Source: an uncultured Bacteroidota bacterium
GTDB lineage: Bacteria; Bacteroidota; Bacteroidia; Chitinophagales; Chitinophagaceae
DNA: 48,747 nucleotides
Assembly (NCBI GenBank): GCA_946479615.1
Contig: CAMLGR010000014.1
Location: 1 to 48,747, forward strand
Direction: 5' to 3'
Of the stretch, positions 24,022-32,641 are shown one piece after another; position 1 is the stretch's first letter; the number at the start of each line of letters is the position of its first letter. The notes beneath the pieces were generated by a model, which had not been told where the DNA came from, ran no database searches, and saw only the letters and a program-made list of their open reading frames with translations. Position numbers and translations under genes: made by a program.

Positions 24022-25329
24022 GTGACCGTAACCATACATCCTTCATCATTAAAAGGAACGATACAGGCAGCGGCATCGAAAAGTTCGATGCAACGTGCTT
24101 GTGCGGCAGCCTTGTTAAATCAGGGAGTGACTACTATTAAAAATCCCGGTCATAGTAATGATGATAAAGCAGCATTGGATATTATCCGCAAACTGGGTGC
24201 GAAGACAGAAGAGATCAATGGCGAATGGCAGGTAACCAGCCAGGGTGTTGCCCCGCTCGGTAATGAAATCAATTGTGGCGAAAGCGGGTTAAGTATCCGT
24301 ATGTTTACACCGCTGGTCGCATTGAGTGAAAAAGAAATCACGATCAATGGTTCCGGCAGTCTTGTTACCCGGCCTATGGATTTTTTTGATGAGATCCTGC
24401 CACAGTTGAATGTAAAAGTAAAAAGCAACGGGGGAAAACTTCCGCTGGTCATACAGGGTCCATTGCAGCCAAAGAATATTGAAATCGATGGGTCATTAAG
24501 TTCGCAATTTCTCACTGGTCTGCTGATGGCTTATTCCGCAGCAGGTGCTTCTGATGTTTCCATTAAAGTAAAAGATCTGAAAAGCAGTCCTTATATCGAT
24601 CTTACATTGGAAGTAATGAAACAATTCGGAATGAATGTTCCGGAAAATAATAATTACGAAACATTCACTTTTCATGCTCCCACTCACCATTCACCACTCA
24701 CTACTCACCACTACACTGTCGAAGGTGACTGGAGTGGAGGTGCTTTTCTATTAGTAGCAGGCGCTATCGCGGGACCAATTCTCGTCAAAGGACTGGACCT
24801 TGCTTCCACGCAGGCAGATAAAGCCATTGTCGATGCATTGATGCTGGCAAATGCCGGGATTGCCATGGAAGCAAAAGGGATCCGGTTGCATCCGGCCGAT
24901 ATGAATGGTTTTGCATTTGATGCGACAGATTGCCCCGACCTGTTTCCTCCTTTAGTAGCACTGGCTGCTTATTGCAAAGGAAGTACTACGATCAAAGGAG
25001 TGAGCCGGTTAACACATAAGGAAAGCAATCGTGCCCTGACCCTGCAACAGGAGTTTGGAAAAATGGGTGTGACGATAGAATTGAATGATGATACTATGAC
25101 GGTGAAAGGTGGGGATGCTGTACGCGGAGCGGCTGTTCATTCACACCACGATCATCGTATCGCGATGGCCTGTGCTGTAGCGGCACTTCGGGCAACAGGA
25201 GATACGGTGATTGAAGAGGCGCAGGCGGTGAAAAAATCCTACCCCGGTTTTTATGACGATCTGAAAAAATTAGGAGCCGGTTTTGGTAACCAGTTTTCCA
25301 TACACGGCATTCAGGGTATATTTGAATAA
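24022..25329 (+). CDS. aroA: 3-phosphoshikimate 1-carboxyvinyltransferase (EPSP synthase)
   Basis: The 435-aa enzyme has both halves of the EPSP synthase fold: AAASKSSMQRACAAALL (phosphoenolpyruvate-binding Lys), NCGESGLSIRMFTPL, SSQFLTGLLMA, GDWSGGAFLLVAGAIAG and HHDHRIAMACAVAALR. The GTG start at 24022 is one base after the aroB stop, indicating tight translational coupling. Residues about 219-230 (APTHHSPLTTHH) are an extra low-complexity stretch just before the VEGDWSGG motif. It is encoded by a CACTCACCATTCACC-type tract that resembles intergenic repeats elsewhere in the window, yet the frame is kept. Confidence 0.96.
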   Translation: MTVTIHPSSLKGTIQAAASKSSMQRACAAALLNQGVTTIKNPGHSNDDKAALDIIRKLGAKTEEINGEWQVTSQGVAPLGNEINCGESGLSIRMFTPLVALSEKEITINGSGSLVTRPMDFFDEILPQLNVKVKSNGGKLPLVIQGPLQPKNIEIDGSLSSQFLTGLLMAYSAAGASDVSIKVKDLKSSPYIDLTLEVMKQFGMNVPENNNYETFTFHAPTHHSPLTTHHYTVEGDWSGGAFLLVAGAIAGPILVKGLDLASTQADKAIVDALMLANAGIAMEAKGIRLHPADMNGFAFDATDCPDLFPPLVALAAYCKGSTTIKGVSRLTHKESNRALTLQQEFGKMGVTIELNDDTMTVKGGDAVRGAAVHSHHDHRIAMACAVAALRATGDTVIEEAQAVKKSYPGFYDDLKKLGAGFGNQFSIHGIQGIFE

Positions 25330-25336
25330 TTAAGCT

Positions 25337-26332
25337 ATGAATAGTTTTGGACGTATATTCCGGGTTTCCATTTTTGGTGAATCGCATGGCGAATCGGTAG
25401 GTATTGTGGTGGATGGCTGTCCCGCAGGTTTATCATTAACACTGGAAGATTTTTTGCCCGACCTGGAAAGAAGGAAAGGCGGCACACAGAAAGGAACCAC
25501 TCCCCGGCAGGAAGAAGATCTCCCGATTTTTAAAAGCGGTATCTTCAACAACCGGACCACAGGAGCACCGATCACGATTTTATTTGAAAACAAGAATACG
25601 CGCAGCGGTGATTATGATAAGCAAAGAGCCGTACCGAGACCGGGTCATGCTGATTTTGTCGCTAAAAAGAAATTCGGAGGGTTCGAGGATTATCGTGGTA
25701 GCGGTCATTTCAGCGGACGATTGACAGTAGCGCTGGTAGCAGCCGGTGTGATCGCAAAAAAATTATTCAGCGCTGTAAAGATCGAATCGAAAATACTTGA
25801 GATCGGTGGCGAAGCAGACCTGGACAAAGGCTTGCAAAAAGCAATCGATCATAAAGATTCTATCGGTGGCATTGTTGAATGCAGGGCGACTGGTTTACCT
25901 ATCGGATTGGGAGAACCTTTCTTTGATTCAGTAGAATCTGTATTAGGTCATGCTGTATTTGCAATACCTGCCGTGCGTGGTATTGAATTCGGAACCGGGT
26001 TTGCCGCCGCCAGAATGTTTGGCAGCCAGCACAACGATGCGATCGAAGATATGAATGGGAAAACAAGGACCAATCATGCCGGTGGGGTAGTAGGTGGATT
26101 GACAAACGGGAACGAACTTGTTTTCCGTATCGCCATCAAACCTACTTCATCGACGGCCAAAGAGCAGACAACATTGAACTGGGAGACCGGCGCTGTGGAA
26201 GCGGTATCTGTCAAAGGGCGTCATGATCTTTGTATCGCGTTGCGGGTGCCGGTAGTACTGGAAGCCGTAACCGCCTTTGTACTGGCCGACCTGCTTATGC
26301 TTGAACAACACAGCAAACGGATTTTATCCTGA
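25337..26332 (+). CDS. aroC: Chorismate synthase
   Basis: The 331-aa FMN-dependent enzyme makes chorismate from EPSP. Signatures are FGESHGESVGIVVDGCPAG at the N-terminus, RRKGGTQKGTTPRQEED, RPGHADFVAKKKFGGFEDYR, GSGHFSGR and the Asn/His-rich KTRTNHAGGVVGGLTNG stretch. It is somewhat shorter than the E. coli enzyme (about 360) but has all conserved blocks. It lies 7 bp after aroA and completes the chorismate branch of this operon. Confidence 0.96.
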   Translation: MNSFGRIFRVSIFGESHGESVGIVVDGCPAGLSLTLEDFLPDLERRKGGTQKGTTPRQEEDLPIFKSGIFNNRTTGAPITILFENKNTRSGDYDKQRAVPRPGHADFVAKKKFGGFEDYRGSGHFSGRLTVALVAAGVIAKKLFSAVKIESKILEIGGEADLDKGLQKAIDHKDSIGGIVECRATGLPIGLGEPFFDSVESVLGHAVFAIPAVRGIEFGTGFAAARMFGSQHNDAIEDMNGKTRTNHAGGVVGGLTNGNELVFRIAIKPTSSTAKEQTTLNWETGAVEAVSVKGRHDLCIALRVPVVLEAVTAFVLADLLMLEQHSKRILS

Positions 26333-26354
26333 ATAAGAAAGCCATTTAACGATT

Positions 26355-26654
26355 ATGCCAATCATCTACCGTGTTGCCACTCTGCCCGAGTGGCACGAAG
26401 CCCAGCAAAAAGGATTTTATGAAAGCCCTTCGCTGAAGACCGAAGGATTTATTCATTGCAGTGAAGAACAGCAGGTGGCTGGTGTGCTGGAAAGATATTT
26501 CCAGGGACAGAAAGATCTTGTCAAACTCGTTATCGATACCGATAAATTGACCAGCCGTTATATCCAGGAATGGTCACCCTCCACGCTCGATACGTTTCCA
26601 CACGTATATGGACCGATCAATATAGATGCTGTTATTAATGTAATTGGATTGTAA
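26355..26654 (+). CDS. DUF952 family protein
   Basis: The 99-aa protein has the DUF952 pattern: IIYRVATLPEWHEAQQKGFY at the start, GFIHCSEEQQVAGVLERYF in the middle and FPHVYGPINIDAV near the end. The family is a small conserved domain, structurally related to ADP-ribosyltransferase-like folds in some analyses, and has no assigned role. It follows aroC by 22 bp on the same strand, so it is probably the last gene of the aromatic operon, though a metabolic link is not evident. A GTAAGT/ACTTAC hairpin (26659-26675) separates it from the convergent gene. Confidence 0.88.
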   Translation: MPIIYRVATLPEWHEAQQKGFYESPSLKTEGFIHCSEEQQVAGVLERYFQGQKDLVKLVIDTDKLTSRYIQEWSPSTLDTFPHVYGPINIDAVINVIGL

Positions 26655-26671
26655 TCGTGTAAGTAGATTAC

Positions 26672-27397
26672 TTACCTTCTTTTCAGATCGCTGAAACTGA
26701 TATCTAGCAATTCATATTTAGCGGCTTCAGGTAAAGAAAAATGCCACCACTCTGTTTCCAGTGCCCTGAACCCATTCTTTTCCATCAGCGATCGCAGCAG
26801 CCGGCGGTTTTGTAAAACGGTCACCGGTAATAAGGTATAATCCTGGTGCGCCGAATCGCTGAAATTATCAAAACCGGTTCCCATCTCCAATTCTTTACCG
26901 GTGGAAAGATGGACAATCGTCAGATCGACAGCGATGCCGCGGTTATGGCCGCTGCCTTTAGCCGGGTTGGCCACATAGCGTTCATCTTTTACCAGTTCCC
27001 AGAACTTTTCGGTAACGGCATAGGGACGATAGGCATCAAAAATTTTCAATCCCAACCCTTTTGCAGTCAATTCTTCCTGCACTTTTTCCAGCGCCCTGGC
27101 AGCCGGTAAACGCAGGAAGGTCTGGTTGGTATGGGCAGGGTACATCAGCCGGCGCATAAAATTATTGGTGGAAGCATAGCGCAGATCATACCGTATACCC
27201 GGGATTATTTCTTTCAACTCAACCATTCGTTTCGTGGAATCGTCTTTTACCTGTTGGTAATATTCCGGTAGTTTTTTTATCACAACGGGACGGGTAGTTG
27301 AACTATCTTGCGCCCCCGCTGATGAGGGTATGTTCAGCAAAAAAACAACCGGGACGATTAAGAGAATATTAAAACGTTTGCTTATATTGGAAAACAT
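26672..27397 (-). CDS. D-alanyl-D-alanine dipeptidase (M15 family, VanX/DdpX-like)
   Basis: The 241-aa protein starts with a signal peptide (about residues 1-29, ending SSAGAQ). It has the zinc-dipeptidase motifs SGHNRGIAVDLT (about 146-157; His and Asp ligands) and ETEWWHF (about 213-219; catalytic Glu and His ligand), plus the DAYRPYAVTEKFW segment. It should cleave D-Ala-D-Ala from cell wall turnover in the periplasm. With an exported enzyme and no vanA or vanH nearby, a role in glycopeptide resistance is not suggested. It is divergent from the L,D-transpeptidase gene, so two cell-wall genes share a 66-bp promoter region. TAAGTTTA on the minus strand there is one base off the -7 consensus. 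Confidence 0.93.
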   Translation of the reverse strand: MFSNISKRFNILLIVPVVFLLNIPSSAGAQDSSTTRPVVIKKLPEYYQQVKDDSTKRMVELKEIIPGIRYDLRYASTNNFMRRLMYPAHTNQTFLRLPAARALEKVQEELTAKGLGLKIFDAYRPYAVTEKFWELVKDERYVANPAKGSGHNRGIAVDLTIVHLSTGKELEMGTGFDNFSDSAHQDYTLLPVTVLQNRRLLRSLMEKNGFRALETEWWHFSLPEAAKYELLDISFSDLKRR

Positions 27398-27463
27398 TAT
27401 AATGGGTTGTATAACAGTAAACTTAGGCTAAAAAAGGCACTATCATTGTACTATCACACATCT

Positions 27464-29158
27464 ATGAGTAAGAAAGTTGTATTTCATTTCTTTTCTGCAT
27501 TATTTTTTTTGTTTTGTTTTTGCGTGGCCTGTAACAATAAAAAGCGTCCGCCTGCCAGTGAAATAGCTGTTTCGCAGGAGGACCTGGATAAAAAGGTCAG
27601 CGAACTCATTCATACTTCACTTGATTATGCAGCTACCAATAACGGCTCCATCGATGATACATTAAAGCTGGACTATCTGGAAGCAGTGCAACTGATCTAT
27701 GAAAAGAAATGGTATGCTTCTGTATGGACAGAAAAAGAACAATGGAAACCGTTGGGCGATTCACTTCTTTATTTTATCGACCACGCGAAATTATATGGCC
27801 TCTTCCCCGAAGACTATCATCTCGCGTCACTGGACACCATCCGTAAAAAATTCAAGGCAGATAGTTTTGGTGAAAAGGAAAAACGCGATGCGGTGAATTG
27901 GGCCAAGGCTGATCTTTTACTGACCGATGCATTTGTTCATATTATCCGCGATATCAAACTCGGCCGGTTGCCGCAGGATAGTATTACGCTCAGGGCTGAT
28001 TCTGTACTCGATAACGATTTTTATTATAATACACTTGCACTTGTTCAGAAACGAAATACGCTGGGACAAATCTTTCATACCCTGGAACCCAAACATCCCG
28101 GGTACACAGCATTGAGAGAGGCACTGCCTGGTTTTCTCGATAGTGCAGATGATCGTACCCTGACCATTGTTCCATCTCCCAAATCAAACAATCCTGATTT
28201 TAAAAAACTCCTGCAAACAAGATTGTATGAAGGAGGATTTTTAGCAGCTGATACGATACCGGTGGATTCCCTGCAATTATCTGCTGCTATCAAAAGATTT
28301 CAGGGAAGACAAAATATAACAACAGATGGAAAAGCCGGTGAAGAAACGATCCGGGTATTGAACACCACCGATCATGACAGGTTTATCAAAATTGCGATTT
28401 CACTTGACCGCTATAAGCTGCTCCCGGAAAAAATGCCTGATCGTTACCTGTGGGTCAACCTGCCTTCATTTTACCTGCGGTTCTGGGAAAACGATACACT
28501 GAAATTATTATCGAAGATCATTTGTGGGAAACCAACTACCCGAACTCCTTTGCTCACCAGCGCCATTTCACAACTGGTTACATTTCCGCAATGGACGATA
28601 CCGGCCAGCATTATCGAAAAAGAGATTTTGCCCGGTATAAAAAGAGATTCCGATTACCTGGCGAAAAAAGGATTCAGCCTGATCGATGATAAAGGTGATG
28701 AAATTGATCCGCATACTGTTGAATGGTCGAAATACCGCAAAGGTATTCCTTACAAAGTGGTGCAGGGTAGTGGTGATGATAATGCACTGGGTATATTGAA
28801 ATTTAATTTTCCTAATAAGTATGCAGTGTATCTGCATGATACCAACCAGCGCTATCTTTTTGCCCGGACCGCGCGTTCGCTCAGCCACGGTTGTGTGAGG
28901 GTGCAGGACTGGCAAAAACTGGCGTATAGTATTGTTCGGTACGATTATAAGGACCTGGTCCGGCAGCCTTCGCCGGTAGAAGATTCCCTTACCAGCTGGC
29001 TGGCCCGCAAGGAAAAACATAATATCGCTGTCCGCAACCGCCTGCCTGTTTATATCCGGTATTTTACCTGCGAAGCTGACCACGGACGGGTATTATTTTA
29101 CGATGATATTTATGGAGAAGAAAAAGCGCTCCGGGAAAAATATTTCAGCGGAAAATAG
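27464..29158 (+). CDS. L,D-transpeptidase lipoprotein (YcbB/LdtD-like)
   Basis: The 564-aa product begins with a lipoprotein signal (FFSALFFLFCFCVAC, Cys23). It then has a helical scaffold domain, a peptidoglycan-binding segment (about 245-310, LQLSAAIKRFQGRQNITTD) and a YkuD catalytic domain with HDTNQRYLFAR and the active-site ARSLSHGCVRV (Cys about 476). This order matches YcbB-type murein L,D-transpeptidases, which make 3-3 crosslinks. The in-frame TTG at 27407 would add 19 residues ahead of the signal peptide and is rejected in favour of ATG 27464. The neighbouring divergent dipeptidase suggests a cell-wall locus. Confidence 0.93.
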   Translation: MSKKVVFHFFSALFFLFCFCVACNNKKRPPASEIAVSQEDLDKKVSELIHTSLDYAATNNGSIDDTLKLDYLEAVQLIYEKKWYASVWTEKEQWKPLGDSLLYFIDHAKLYGLFPEDYHLASLDTIRKKFKADSFGEKEKRDAVNWAKADLLLTDAFVHIIRDIKLGRLPQDSITLRADSVLDNDFYYNTLALVQKRNTLGQIFHTLEPKHPGYTALREALPGFLDSADDRTLTIVPSPKSNNPDFKKLLQTRLYEGGFLAADTIPVDSLQLSAAIKRFQGRQNITTDGKAGEETIRVLNTTDHDRFIKIAISLDRYKLLPEKMPDRYLWVNLPSFYLRFWENDTLKLLSKIICGKPTTRTPLLTSAISQLVTFPQWTIPASIIEKEILPGIKRDSDYLAKKGFSLIDDKGDEIDPHTVEWSKYRKGIPYKVVQGSGDDNALGILKFNFPNKYAVYLHDTNQRYLFARTARSLSHGCVRVQDWQKLAYSIVRYDYKDLVRQPSPVEDSLTSWLARKEKHNIAVRNRLPVYIRYFTCEADHGRVLFYDDIYGEEKALREKYFSGK

Positions 29159-29358
29159 TACCAAAAAGGTGTTCTCTTCTTTCAGAAACAGTAGTGTTTC
29201 TACGCTCTATTACAGGAATGCCCTGTAAAGGTCTCCAACTAGGGGTTTGTCCTGTGAAACCGGGCTTATTCACCATGGATTTCTGTAAATTAATTTATTT
29301 TAGGATATTGAACAGACCCTTTATTTTTGTTCCGATTTAAAACCAAACTAGTCTGTTT
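29159..29358 (+). promoter_or_regulatory. ompA-type gene upstream region with -7 box at 29322-29329
   Basis: TATTTTTG (29322-29329) matches TAnnTTTG and lies 29 bases before ATG 29359; the -33 position shows TTTA rather than TTG. Earlier in the gap are two small hairpins, AGAAACA/TGTTTCT (29184-29201) and TTACAGG/CCTGTAA. They may be the 3' end of the L,D-transpeptidase transcript. Confidence 0.5.
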
Positions 29359-30699
29359 ATGAAGAAGATTTTAGCCGTCCTATTGGCCGTATGCTCGTTT
29401 GCACCTGCCATATTCGGGCAGAAGGACAATGTAAGACCTGCAGCAGTCGGTATCAGTTTTATCCTGGATGATTTTAAAACTGCCAGCCTGATCCGGTCGT
29501 CTTCCTTTGCACAGGTTCTAAACAGTAAAAAATGGGCCAAGCCAAAAGATATGATTCCCGGACTGGCTATTTCTTATTTCCAGGGAATAACCAATCACAT
29601 CGATTTCGCAGGAACGCTTGCTGGTTCCTATCTCAAATATCCCATTCCTAATCATGCTCCTTTTTCATCTGACCGTTTTTTACTGGAGGCTGATGCATCC
29701 ATGAACTTTAAAATGGTTTCTGAAAAATATTGGGTGCAGCCTTACCTGATCGCCGGTATCGGTGCTCATATGTATGGCGGTAGTTATTTCGGAGCCTTCC
29801 TTCCTACAGGTCTTGGTTTTAAAATTAATTTCTTTGACGATACACACCTGTTTGCAACAACACAATACCGTATTCCTGTTACCAGGACAACAGCTGAATA
29901 TCATTTCTTCAACCAGATCGGTCTCGCCGGCCGCATCGGTAATAAAAAAGCGCCTGAATTAAAACCATTACCTCCACCGCCACCTGTTGACACCGATAAA
30001 GACGGTATCATCGATAGCCTGGATAAATGTCCTACGGTTCCCGGTGTTGAAAAATACCAGGGTTGCCCGGTACCTGATACTGACAAAGATGGTATCAACG
30101 ACGACGAAGATAAATGCCCGACAGTAGCAGGTCTGGCCCGCTACCAGGGTTGTCCTGTACCTGATACCGATAAAGATGGTATCAACGATGAAGAAGATAA
30201 ATGTCCTACACAGGCAGGTCCTGTCAGCAACCATGGTTGCCCGCTCGTAGACAGCGATGGTGATGGTATTGCTGATCCAGATGATAAATGTCCGAACTTA
30301 TTCGGTACGATCGAAAACCAGGGTTGTCCTGAGATCAAAGAAGAAGTAGTGAAGAAGATGGACTATGCAGCTAATAATATTTATTTCGCTACCGGTAAAT
30401 ACACATTGCTGAGCAAATCATTTAAAGGATTGGATGATGTGGCCAAGATCATGAAAGAAACACCGGATCTTAAACTGACTATCGATGGTCATACTGATAA
30501 TGTTGGTGCTGATGCCAGCAACCAAAAACTCAGTGAGAACCGTGCAGGCGCTGTAAAAGCATACCTTGTTAAGAAAGGAGTTGATGCGAGCCGTCTGACT
30601 GCAACCGGTTATGGTGAAACACAACCTATTGCTGATAACAAAACAGCAGCAGGTCGTCAGAAGAATCGCCGGGTAGAATTGAAGTTGAGTTATTTCTAA
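29359..30699 (+). CDS. OmpA-family outer membrane protein with thrombospondin type 3 repeats
   Basis: The 446-aa protein has a signal peptide (to FGQ, about 21) and an N-terminal beta-strand region that probably forms an eight-stranded barrel (about 22-205). A Pro hinge (PLPPPPPVD) follows. Four DxDxDGxxD calcium-binding TSP3 repeats (about 212-325) each end in CPTVxGxxxYQGCP or a close variant. A C-terminal OmpA domain has the peptidoglycan-binding pattern DGHTDNVGADASNQKLSENR (about 375-394) and ends GRQKNRRVELKL. Such proteins tether the outer membrane to the wall. It is a single-gene unit with its own promoter and a strong terminator. Confidence 0.95.
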   Translation: MKKILAVLLAVCSFAPAIFGQKDNVRPAAVGISFILDDFKTASLIRSSSFAQVLNSKKWAKPKDMIPGLAISYFQGITNHIDFAGTLAGSYLKYPIPNHAPFSSDRFLLEADASMNFKMVSEKYWVQPYLIAGIGAHMYGGSYFGAFLPTGLGFKINFFDDTHLFATTQYRIPVTRTTAEYHFFNQIGLAGRIGNKKAPELKPLPPPPPVDTDKDGIIDSLDKCPTVPGVEKYQGCPVPDTDKDGINDDEDKCPTVAGLARYQGCPVPDTDKDGINDEEDKCPTQAGPVSNHGCPLVDSDGDGIADPDDKCPNLFGTIENQGCPEIKEEVVKKMDYAANNIYFATGKYTLLSKSFKGLDDVAKIMKETPDLKLTIDGHTDNVGADASNQKLSENRAGAVKAYLVKKGVDASRLTATGYGETQPIADNKTAAGRQKNRRVELKLSYF

Positions 30700-30724
30700 G
30701 AAAGTCAAACCACTTGCTTATACC

Positions 30725-30753
30725 AGCCTTTGCAGCAATGCAAAGGCTTTTTT
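30725..30753 (+). terminator. Rho-independent terminator of the OmpA-type gene
   Basis: AGCCTTTGCA and TGCAAAGGCT form a perfect 10-bp stem with a GCAA loop, followed by TTTTTT. It begins 26 bp after the stop codon. Confidence 0.9.
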
Positions 30754-30754
30754 A

Positions 30755-30899
30755 TTCTCCGTGTTCCTCTGTGTCTCCTCTGTGGTATATGCCCTGTAAG
30801 AGGGTTTCTATTCATAAGATATAAATACAATAATCTGATATCTTACTACTGGAATTATACGCAGAGTACCACAGAGGAGACACAGAGGAACACGGAGAA
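30755..30899. repeat. Interspersed element with perfect 33-bp inverted termini, copy 2
   Basis: Bases 30755-30787 and 30867-30899 are perfect inverted repeats of 33 bases built from CTCCGTGTTCCTCTGTGTCT and its complement. The 79-base interior includes ATGCCCTGTAA, TCTATTCATAA, TCTTACTACTGG and GAATTATACGCAGAG, blocks also found in the copies at 6348-6502 and 48317-48447. It encodes no gene, and translated frames across it are artefacts. Confidence 0.88.
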
Positions 30900-30900
30900 C

Positions 30901-30928
30901 AAAAAAGGCTGCTCTTTACAGAGCAGCC
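30901..30928 (-). terminator. Rho-independent terminator of pgi
   Basis: GGCTGCTCT and AGAGCAGCC form a 9-bp stem with a TTAC loop. Six A on the left become the T run when read on the minus strand. It lies 25 bp beyond the pgi stop codon. Confidence 0.88.
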
Positions 30929-30953
30929 ACACAATCTTATGAGGATCGTTATT

Positions 30954-32630
30954 TTATTTTTTCATTTTCTTATACGCATTGATCAACCCGTTTGTAGAGG
31001 AATCATGACTGTCAACCGGTTTATCATCCCCGAGCTCCGGTAGTACTTTATTCGCTAATTGCTTGCCCAGTTCAACACCCCATTGATCAAAACTGAAAAT
31101 ATTCCAGATCACACCCTGTACAAATATTTTATGTTCATATAAGGCAATCAGGCTACCCAGTGAATGCGGGTTGATTTCTTTCAGCAGGAAAGAATTTATC
31201 TTTTTTATTAAAAATGAATTGGTCGGTTTATTGCCTTCAAACATTTTATATGGAAGTAAGGCGGCTACCTGTTCTGCCGATAATCCTTGTTTTTCTAATT
31301 CCTGTTGTGCTTCTTCTTCTGTTTTGCCATTCATCAATGCTTCTGTCTGGGCAAAGAAATTAGATAATAATTTAGTATGATGATCGCCAACAGGATTATG
31401 TGTTTGGGCAGGAGCTATAAAATCACAGGGTATCAATGGCGTTCCCTGATGAATGAGTTGATAGAATGCATGCTGTCCGTTGGTGCCGGGCTCTCCCCAG
31501 ATCACAGGACCGGTACTGTATTCTACCCGTTCGCCGTTGCGATCGATACTTTTTCCATTGCTCTCCATATTTCCCTGCTGGAAATACGCTGCAAAGCGGC
31601 TCATATACTGGTCATAGGGAAGAATAGCTTCCGATTGTGCGCCAAAGAAATTGCCGTACCAGATGCCGGTCAGCGCCATCAATACAGGTATGTTTTTATC
31701 AAAAGGAGTTTGCTGGAAATGATTATCGGTATGATGGGCCCCTTTTAATAATTGTTCAAAATTTTTATACCCGATACTCAATGCAATAGAAAGACCGATC
31801 GCGCTCCATAACGAATAGCGGCCACCTACCCAGTCCCAGAATTCGAACATATTCTTTTTATCGATACCAAATTTCACAACTTCTTTTTCATTGGTGGAAA
31901 GCGCCACGAAATGTTTGGCTACATACGCTTCTTTCTTTGCTTTTTTCAGGAACCATTCCCGTGCTGTCAGCGCATTCGTCATTGTTTCCTGTGTCGTAAA
32001 TGTTTTGGATGCGATCAGGAACAGTGTTCTTTCCGGTTTTACTTTCTTCAATGTTTCTACCATATGCGTACCATCCACATTGGAAACAAAATAAGTTTCG
32101 ATCCCGTCCTGGAAATAAGGTTTCAGTGCCTCTGATACCATTAATGGCCCCAGGTCGCTGCCGCCGATGCCGATATTGACGATGTATTTTATCTTTTTAT
32201 CCGTATAACCCCTGTGCTCGCCGCTATGCACCGCATCACAAAAGGTTTTCATTTTTCGCAATACCTTTTTTACTTCCGGCATTACATTGTTGCCCTGTGC
32301 ATAGACAGGGTTTTTGGAAAAATTTCGCAAAGCGATATGCAGTACCGAACGGTGCTCTGTTTCGTTGATCATATCCCCGTTGAACATGGCGGCTATTCCT
32401 TCCTTTACTTTCGTTTCTTCAGCCAGTTGTAATAATAATTTCAAAGTCTGTTCGCTGATCCTGTTTTTGGAATAATCAAAAAGTATATCATCAAACAGGA
32501 TATGATAACGTTCATAACGTTTGGGATCGGCTGCAAATAAATCCCTGATCTTTGTTTTTTTCATTTCTGAAAAATGCGCTTGCAGTTGTTGCCAGGCCGA
32601 AGTAGAGAGAGGGTTGATCTTTGAAAGCAT
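30954..32630 (-). CDS. pgi: Glucose-6-phosphate isomerase
   Basis: The 558-aa enzyme interconverts glucose-6-phosphate and fructose-6-phosphate. It shows the SIS-fold signatures [19 protein letters not shown] and [19 protein letters not shown], the [16 protein letters not shown] region and a C-terminal Lys-containing segment near [19 protein letters not shown]. Its length matches the large bacterial type. The ATG at 32630 is 11 bp downstream of the threonine aldolase stop, so the two genes are probably one transcript ending at the terminator at 30901-30928. Confidence 0.98.
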   Translation of the reverse strand: MLSKINPLSTSAWQQLQAHFSEMKKTKIRDLFAADPKRYERYHILFDDILFDYSKNRISEQTLKLLLQLAEETKVKEGIAAMFNGDMINETEHRSVLHIALRNFSKNPVYAQGNNVMPEVKKVLRKMKTFCDAVHSGEHRGYTDKKIKYIVNIGIGGSDLGPLMVSEALKPYFQDGIETYFVSNVDGTHMVETLKKVKPERTLFLIASKTFTTQETMTNALTAREWFLKKAKKEAYVAKHFVALSTNEKEVVKFGIDKKNMFEFWDWVGGRYSLWSAIGLSIALSIGYKNFEQLLKGAHHTDNHFQQTPFDKNIPVLMALTGIWYGNFFGAQSEAILPYDQYMSRFAAYFQQGNMESNGKSIDRNGERVEYSTGPVIWGEPGTNGQHAFYQLIHQGTPLIPCDFIAPAQTHNPVGDHHTKLLSNFFAQTEALMNGKTEEEAQQELEKQGLSAEQVAALLPYKMFEGNKPTNSFLIKKINSFLLKEINPHSLGSLIALYEHKIFVQGVIWNIFSFDQWGVELGKQLANKVLPELGDDKPVDSHDSSTNGLINAYKKMKK

Positions 32631-32641
32631 ACGGGTATATA

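Noticed and set aside
26672..27397. Vancomycin-resistance type VanX
   Set aside because: The motifs fit a D-Ala-D-Ala dipeptidase, but it is exported and no vanH/vanA-type genes are near, so a housekeeping wall-turnover role is more likely.
30730..30942. Open frame across the inverted-repeat element (and a similar one at 48281-48517)
   Set aside because: Both mainly translate the interspersed element; the similarity between them is repeat DNA, not protein conservation.
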